This document shows positions 56,659 to 64,000 of a stretch of DNA of 64,000 nucleotides, one piece after another. The stretch's first letter is position 1. Every line of letters starts with the position of its first letter. Origin of the DNA: Sugiyamaella lignohabitans. Its lineage: Eukaryota > Ascomycota > Dipodascomycetes > Dipodascales > Trichomonascaceae. The notes beneath the pieces were generated by a model. That model was not told the origin of the DNA. It ran no database searches and was given only the letters and a program-made list of their open reading frames with translations. The stretch covers positions 124,001 to 188,000 of the forward strand of contig NC_031672.1 of the NCBI RefSeq assembly GCF_001640025.1. The letters are read 5' to 3'. Both the position numbers and the translations under genes were made by a program.

Positions 56659-57957
56659 CATTATTGTAGATTGTAACTTATTGTCTTTTCCTCATTCGCC
56701 TCAAGTGCTGTGAGTATGTAAATTCGTTTTTGCATGCTAGTATATTTATTAATTATAGTTTTTACTTGAATAAAATCTTATTATAAACCAATTCAATAGA
56801 TATAGTAAAAGTAGTTGATTTAGTTTGGCAACTTCCGCTATATCCTTTACTTATCGGACTGGAGCTCACAATGTTAATTCCTCTTTAGGCGGTTAATTCA
56901 CATAATTCAGCTGTTTCCGACATCATGCAGCCAGGTTGTTCTCTAGATTGCACCAGTGCACTGAACCCGTGCATACCTTCTGTAATTCAAATCAGCTAAC
57001 AAAAACTACCCGTCAAGTTATTCTTGAAGAAGTAATTTTGATTCCGGTAATTTTTAATGAACTCACAACACCATACCTGTAGTTTTGAACATTAGTGCTC
57101 TGTCAAGGTCTAGTCTTCACCCATTCGTAGACATTTGACTCCTGCATCTCCTTTGGCTTAATTAAACATCACGGGTCGCATATCTCAAACATCAAAAACA
57201 TGTCAACAAAATTTCAAAATTGTTTATTTCAAACCATATACAGGAAAATCATAAATAGAGGCGAATTAAACATTTTCCAACTCAAATGACAGGGATTAAG
57301 CGAATTTTCATTAAGTTCTTGGGAAAAGTAGCAGGTGGATCTTCACATTATGCCACTTCAATTTTGCATATTTAACGTTGCTTTTTCATGTTTCTCATGC
57401 ATCATGGAGGTACCCTTGACCTAAGCGTCTTTTCCCAAGTTCATCATTTCAACAAACATACGAATCGTTGCATACTAGCAGTGATTTCTATCAGTTGGAA
57501 AGATTACTTAAGAGTTTTTGATTGTTGGATCACATTGTAATACCTTGCATGATACTAAAAGTATCTGATTTGCACGGTTTCTTTGCTAATAACCAAATTG
57601 GAGATTTATTTACAAAGCATTTTGCAGTTCCTGAGGTATATTTGACGTCAGGTGCATTCAACAACAGATTTCAACATTTTGAGGCACCAGTTTGCATCAA
57701 GGTCTCTTATCAGTTGTGGTGACTTCAAAAGAACCTGATAAAGCGATTTGGAATCAAGAAACGATAAACAGAGAGCACAAAGCGGTTTTTTTTTATTAGG
57801 AGCGACTTTTTTGCAGTCCTTTAGTGACCAAACTTAGAAACGCAGCTTGGATCCGAGCTAGCTTGATATAAGTTATTAGGCACTGCCTGTCATTAGTCAA
57901 ACGGAGTTGATCTGAAGGATCTATTGTCATAATTGATTCTATTACGAATCTCCGGAG
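56659..57957. other. Intergenic region upstream of the ASH1-type gene
   Basis: About 1.3 kb, AT-rich, with no supportable gene. The 66-codon frame at 57522-57722 lacks resemblance to anything known to me. A T run (57785-57794) lies about 165 bp before the next ATG and looks promoter-like. Confidence 0.5.
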
Positions 57958-60900
57958 ATGATGACCTCTCATAATCGAACATATAATCGACGCGAAAGAA
58001 CGCGATTGTTTCCACCTAATGGTGATGGATACACCTCTTTGGATCAAGTAAAATGGTTTTTCAAGGATTCCCCAATACCACGATGGTCGGATCCACTGGA
58101 GCAGCTGATCCCGGCCTCTGAACATATAGACATGGACAAGATCGTGTTGAATCATGATAGGAGGCCAGTAGAAAGCTCAGTTTCAGAAGACGAAAGTAGC
58201 GTGGCTCAAAGAACAAGGGGTAAGCCCCTGGCAAGACCCATTGAAGATTTAATGCGTCTTGATGGTTCCGAGAAAGCGATCCCATCGCCCCCTCCTGCTA
58301 AGAGTGATTCTCCTGTCTCACCTGCGAAAAAGGAGGTTACAAAGAGGAGACTATCGTCTCGGGCGTCTCCTTTGAAACTAAATGGCGGAAAGAACAAGAG
58401 AGGTCCGAAATCACCTTCCAAAGTCACTCCTGAGGCAGTTGCTGATAATTCTAGTAGCAGCGAAGATGACAATGACGATAACAAAGGATCTGATGACGAC
58501 AGCGAGAAAGAATCTGTTATCAGCCATGAAGTTATTAAGCCCAAAAAGTCTTATCTGACACAAGGTGCTTATTATGGGATAATGAGGAGGGGCCGACTGT
58601 CCAAGGGGGTTAGAGACAATCATGTTTTCCCCCTGCCCATGTTAGATGGCTTGAAAAGGATGAATACTGAGAAGCCGTTTCAGCTGCCTTGGAATATATA
58701 CTGCCCATCAGAAGACGGGCCTAAAGCAAAATGGCGAACTCTTAAAAAAAGTAAGTGACGACAGTGTTGGGGCGAAACGCCATCAGACGATTTATTTCAG
58801 TACTAACAAATTTGTAGATGCCTGGTTGGATGTAACACCTCCATCAGCTGAAAAGTTTCAACGGTTGCCTTGCAATTGCGAACAGAATTGTGATGACAAC
58901 TGTTTGAACCGGTAAGTTAGAATTACTCTTGAACTCTAATGAGATGCAGCTGACTAACAAACTAGTGTCCTTCAATATGAATGTGATCCTGAAACTTGTC
59001 CTTTCGGAACCAACGATTGCGGCAATCGAGCCCTCCAAATGTTATCGCGAGATGTAGTGGCTGGCAAAAGATATGCCCAAGGTTATGAAGTAGTCAAGGT
59101 GAGTACTATATGAAAGGTTTTAAAATATTTCACAATGGTATACTAACAAAATACAGACCCAGTCAAAAGGCTTCGGTTTGCGAGCTACTCGAGGCTACAA
59201 GCCTGGTGAGCTTATTATTGAATATACCGGTGATGTAATTTCTCAAGCAGAGATGCAGCGTCGTATTCGTCATGAATACCAAGGCATTGAAAACTACTAC
59301 TGCTTGAGTTTAGAGAAGGGATATGTTATTGATAGCGGCATGCGCGGATCGGCAGCAAGGTTTGTGAACCATTCTTGCAATCCCAATTGCGAAATGCAAA
59401 AGTGGTATGTCAACGGGGTTCCTAGAATCGGATTGTTTGCGGGTCCTGCATATATTGAGGCTGGTACTGAGCTGACATATGATTACAATTTTGACTGGTT
59501 TAAAGGGGCAGTTGCTCAGTTCTGTCACTGCGGCTCTGATAACTGTCGTGGTGTAATTGGAAAGAAGTCGTCTTCTGTTAGTACTTCAAGATCCGATGAT
59601 AGCAGTGTTCCATCTAGTAGAAATGGAACTCCTATTACGGGATTGAATGGGTCCAAGAAAAAAAATCAAGCATCTGTTAAATCTACTGTGAGTCGAATTG
59701 TTAAAAAGTCAGTTCATTCTGCTAAGATGAAGCGTGTAACATCAGTGAACGGACCAGCTTCAAGCATCGCTCGTGCTAAGTACGCCAAGCAAGGGCTGAG
59801 AGGTAGAAAGACACCGTACACCGACTCTAGGGTTTCAATACCTGTTAAAAAGGGACTTCAACTTAAGATAAGACTGGCTAAGGCTACTCCTCTCGCCGAG
59901 GCGGATCCGCCTCGGCGGCGTCCAGGGAGGCCACGAAAAGATACAAATATATCGGTGGCCGATTCAGAATCTAGTGCACAGGAGAATGTGCGAACCAGAA
60001 CCCGGTCATCAGCATCAGTAACTGACTCGGAGACGGCCAAGAATTTGAAGAAAGGAAAGAAGATGGTAATTCCGCGTACCAAGCCGACCATTGTGTTTTC
60101 AAGTTCCCTGGTGACGAAGCGGAGAGGGAGGCCCAAAAAGAACTTGTCTCCAGAGCCGGTACTCCCTAAAAGAAGAGGACGACCTAGAAAGGAAGAGTCT
60201 CAATCAATAACGAATACAGACGTGTCGACAGTAAAGAGGGCAAGGAGTAAAATAGGAACTGTTTCTAATGGAGAAGCCGCCAACATCGACAATTCGGAAA
60301 ACAAACGGAGGACCAGACGGTCAGGATTACAGCCTCTAATAGATATTGGCAATGAGGACAATAATTTGTTATCAGCGGAAGCGCTAGGATTTCTCCACCC
60401 TCCAGGTATAACAGCTACTTTGATGAAGATTAGAAATCCCAAGAGACAGTTCAAGCGTAAAAGAATTAACACAGAGAATAACCTACAGGAAGAGGACGGT
60501 ATGGACGATGAGAATTCGGAAGATGACAGGCCATCGGAAAAGATTGAACGTGGTCTTCGATCTAGGACCGTGCCATTAGTGGGTGACTTGGAATGGAAGC
60601 GTGAAAGGAGGACTAGTCAGCGAACTCAGTCGGTTCCTAGTACCGGAACAGCGGATCGCATGGAAATTTCCGATGCGGACATTGAAGTTGAGGAGATTGG
60701 AGCATCTGATGATAACTTCAATGAAGAGATTGGAGCATCTGATGATAACTTCAACGAAGAAATTGGAGATTCGGATGACAATTCAATTGATGATAACCAG
60801 AATGATGCGAACGATGAGTTTGTTGCACAGTCTATTGATGAGGATGATAGCTCTAGTCTTTCGGAACTTGATAGCAAAGCTTCGAATTTCAGCGATTATC

Positions 60901-63900
60901 AGTTATCGATGGATGAAGAAGTGGTATCGGATAATGACGATAGTGAAGTTATTATTTTGGATCAATCACCGGCAGTAGATGGTGGTAAGGAAATCAATTC
61001 TGGAGCCAAACAGAGGGGCAGTCTTCTGGTAGAAGAGAAAGGGATGGGTGTGCAAAATTCAGAACTGAACCAAGACAATGATGCTGACGATAGGTTGGAC
61101 ATTAGAGATGAGGAGGAAAAGAACCAGTCATTGGAACAACTTAGTGAGATGAAAGAAAGAACTCACAATGAGACTCCGGAAATGCATACTAATGGTCGGC
61201 AACAGATTACAATTGACCATGATAATGATCATGATCAGAATGTAGAAGGGAATATAGACGAGAGTGCTCGGATTATTCCAAAGAAACGTGGAAGACCACC
61301 TAAAAACAGAATGCAGTCAGGTCTGCCGAATGGAGATGGTGAGGCACCAACGCAGCCTGTTCGGCGGTCTACTAGGGTAGTGAACCAGCCCCAACGGTTT
61401 ATTGATATGGTGGAGGCGCCTGAACCTAAGCGAAAGTTGCGTAATAGAAAAATAGGGAGACCAAAGAAAAACACTGCAGTTTTGGAATTTACAAGTCTTG
61501 ACATCGGCAGAAGTAGGCAAGAACAACCTAGTCATGTAGCAATGTCTCACTCTCGTCCAGAGACAGTTAACAACTCTGGTGACAGATCGAATTCGGGATC
61601 AAATTCGGGGTCAAATTCCGGTTTGGATATATTGGCGCTTGCAATAGCTAGCACTGAGGCAACTTCTCGTACTCCTAACAATGTTAGGACGATTGCCCGA
61701 CCTTCGGTGATCAACAGACCTTCGCATAATCCTGTAAGTATTGGCCGCTATTACAGAGATGACAGTGGGAGTGAGGATGATAGCGAGGATACAGATGGCG
61801 GGAGAGCTCCTCGTTCATTGACTGCATCTAGCACTCCAATACAAATTGAGCAAAGGTCAACATCCCAGTCGTCACCCAAAACAGAGTCGAGAGGACAACT
61901 AAGACAAACGCATTTGACTGAATTTATTGGACCAACAGCGAATCGGTCTCGGGTCGAAGATGAGCGAACTGGTCTGCCAGCTCCACAGGAAATACCAAAG
62001 GAGTCCACTGAGACGAGGATGACTATAGATGAATATGTGAGTAAACAAGCTCTCGCAGAGAAGCAATTTATTCCTCTTGATGTATCATCTTTGGCATCGA
62101 GGAGGCCCTATATGCCCGTACCCGTACCAGTGGTCGATGCTAAAGATGGTAAGCAGCCGGATGGCCCACTAATCGAATGCCAGGTCGTTCTTCCAGAGAA
62201 GTTGTCAAAGGAACTGAGTGAACATCCAGGGTCACTCTCTTCAGGGTCCTCGAGACAAGCACAGCCATCACAGTTGCCAGGTCCGCCAGGTTCAACCCCA
62301 CCGAATACTTTGGTACCCATGACCCCTGTCCCGGCAGTAACATACCAAGTTGTATCATCTCCTAATGGTCCTCAAATGATACCACAGGGGATACCATATT
62401 ATTCGAGCCCGATGGGGCCCCCAATGGGCGTTCCTCAGATGATGCCTCAGATGGGACCGTCTTATCCATCAGAAATGAGTATGCCAGATCAGCAGATGTA
62501 CCCCCAGATGGGACCTCAGATGGGTTCTCAAATGGGTCCTCAGATGGGTCCTCAGATGGGTCCTCAGATGGGTCCTCAGATGGGTCCTCGGATGGGTCCT
62601 CAGATGGGTACTCCTATTGGTCCCCAGATGGGGCCTCACATGGGACCACATATGGGATCACCTATGGGGCCACCTATGACAGCACCTATGGGAGTGCCTA
62701 TGGGAATGCCTATGGAACAGGCCATGGGACCGCCCATGGGACAGCCTATGGGACAGCCTATGGGACCATTTGTGGGACAACCTATGGGACAGCCTATGGG
62801 ACAGCCTGTGGGACAGCCTATGGGACCGCCTATGGGACCGCCTATGGGACCGCCTATGGGACCGCCTATGGGACCACCTATGGGACCAATGGGGCACCCT
62901 ATGGGACAACCTATGGGACAATCTATGGGGCCATACATGGGACAACCCATGGGCCCTTATTATGGACCGTCAATGATGCCTCAGACTGGGCCTCCTGTAG
63001 AACCAATGGCTGGACATATGGGACCTCCAGCAGGTTCGCCTTCGGGATATCCAATGAGTATGCCCAGTAACGGTACTCAGAGTGGACCACCAGGGACATC
63101 TCCTTCTCTGGGTGCTCCGAATAGTCCTGTTGATGGTCGCCGATATAGCTCTACGACCAGGGTTGTGTCTGGATCTCCTTCGCGAAATGTACAACCCCAC
63201 TTTCCAACGCAAATTGGACCGAATGGGAGTTCAGTGAGCTATCGACCAGACACTATTCCTGGGAAGTCATCACCAAGTTCCCAGTTGTCTGATGGTACAA
63301 AGGTAATGGAGACGTCAGTAAATACGTTCGATAATAGATCTGAGAACGTCACAACTAAGCAAGATCCATCTCAGACAAGTTCTTCGGAAGAAGAAGAATC
63401 AAGTGAAGATGAAAATCAGGTCGCTTCTTCAGGACATACAGAATCGACAATCTCATCAAGTGGTATGCCTAATCATGTTGGAATCACATCAACGGGTAAT
63501 GTCCCGGCTAACCCGAGGATGGCACAATTTACTCCTTTAGGGAGATCACCAATAACAAGTGGGTCAACAGGAAATTCATATCACCCTGCAGCACCTTCAG
63601 CATCTCAAATTACTCCTTCCAGTACCTCCAGAAATAAAAGGGAGGAAAACCGTATCTCGGAAACTCATGCTCCTATTAATTCTGCAGCTGGTTTGGTGGC
63701 TGAATACTTGGCTAAAACCCCGACATCTACTTCATACAAGCCCACGGAATCGACCGTGATTGGGGAGAGTACTCCATCCGGGAGCAAAAGAACGGGAGTT
63801 ATGACTGGTACCCCTGCAAAAATAGCTCCATTGACGAACACTCAAAATTCCAATAACGATGAGGAAGCTCAATTACCCCCAATGGGCACCTTTGCACCTC

Positions 63901-64000
63901 CGCAGTCTCAAGTCCAGCCACCTAAGGGGATTCAAACACCTACTCGCAAATACACTACTTCGATTGTGAACAAAGAGTCTTATAGCAGAAGCAAAAGCCC
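57958..64000 (+). CDS. ASH1-type SET-domain histone H3K36 methyltransferase, partial (runs off the window)
   Basis: Exons: 57958-58750, 58818-58911, 58966-59098, 59157 onward. Introns are 67, 54 and 58 bp, with TACTAAC or ACTAAC branch sites. At least 1,954 residues lie in the window and the frame is still open at 64000. AWS Cys cluster: PCNCEQNCDDNCLNR and CDPETCPFGTNDCGNR (about 285-325). SET domain about 345-455: GFGLRA, NHSCNPNCEMQKW (from 411), ELTYDYNF (Tyr448, Tyr450). Post-SET CHCGSDNC lies at 463-470. NPNCEMQKWYVNG and ELTYDYNF resemble ASH1L more than Set2. After the SET domain come about 1,480 disordered residues with five AT-hook-like cores (RPGRPRKD, RGRPKKN, RGRPRKE, RGRPPKN, IGRPKKN) and a long Met-Gly-Pro repeat. 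Two adjacent ATGs start the frame. A longer or differently spliced C-terminus outside the window is possible. Confidence 0.88.
62502..62960 (+). repeat. 12-bp minisatellite coding for Met-Gly-Pro/Gln-Pro repeats
   Basis: Roughly three dozen 12-bp units in two families. First come CAGATGGGTCCT-like units (Gln-Met-Gly-Pro), then ATGGGACCGCCT and ATGGGACAGCCT units (Met-Gly-Pro/Gln-Pro). The frame is kept throughout because the period is a multiple of three. Confidence 0.92.

Noticed and set aside
61235..62950. Minus-strand frames opposite the methyltransferase tail
   Set aside because: Complement of the coding exon and its 12-bp minisatellite. No independent evidence.

Overview
The window is a stretch of nuclear DNA from an ascomycete yeast (subphylum Saccharomycotina). 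The evidence is a set of recognisable yeast genes: Snf1, Yck1/2, Erf2, an Hst3/4-type sirtuin, mitochondrial ribosomal protein uS14m, a Snm1-like RNase MRP subunit, a DHA1 drug:H+ antiporter and a Sna/Pmp3 proteolipid. Small spliceosomal introns (about 48-212 bp) have GTAAGT-type donors, CTAAC/TACTAAC branch sites and only about 3-11 nt from branch point to 3' splice site. The short branch-to-acceptor spacing, the intron number, an ASH1-type histone methyltransferase and a probable ARMH3 (DUF1741) protein, the last two absent from S. cerevisiae, suggest an early-branching lineage (Dipodascales/Trichomonascaceae-like). Genus is an inference only.

Layout: 1-268 GC-rich palindromic repeat; 269-2014 (-) DHA1 transporter; 2015-5231 long divergent intergenic; 5232-7217 (+) SNF1; 7400-9696 (-) two-exon ARMH3-like protein; 11014-12401 (+) two-exon sirtuin; 13523-14677 (+) TauD-type dioxygenase; 14819-15469 (+) Snm1-like; 15709-36621 (-) one enormous Ser/Thr-rich, Cys-pair-containing, GPI-anchored wall protein; 36622-39381 long intergenic; 39382-40872 (+) TPR/J-domain co-chaperone; 41416-42933 (-) Yck-type casein kinase I; 42934-47117 gene-poor; 47118-48686 (+) orphan protein with one C-terminal membrane segment; 49277-49926 (+) Sna4/Pmp3-like proteolipid with a PY motif; 49927-52235 gene-poor; 52236-52665 (+) uS14m; 52846-53466 (+) small membrane protein; 53717-55014 (-) Mgr3-like; 55273-56658 (+) five-exon ERF2; 57958-end (+) ASH1-type SET-domain methyltransferase running off the window.

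The most striking object is the wall protein. What look like five separate open reading frames on the minus strand join through seven small introns into one eight-exon coding sequence of 20,529 nt (6,842 residues). It has an N-terminal signal peptide, a sequon-rich mucin-like region, several families of Cys-pair modules in tandem arrays, a Pro-rich Cys-pair stalk and a C-terminal GPI signal. All seven junctions keep frame, which strongly supports one gene.

The second is a dispersed GC-rich element (about 60 bp, six copies here, often just 3' of genes) made of two adjacent hairpins. Sequence changes between copies are compensatory or confined to loops, so the fold rather than the sequence seems to be kept. 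Several genes (ARMH3-like, sirtuin, SNA-like, uS14m, MGR3-like, ERF2, ASH1) were completed here by locating introns and short first or last exons.
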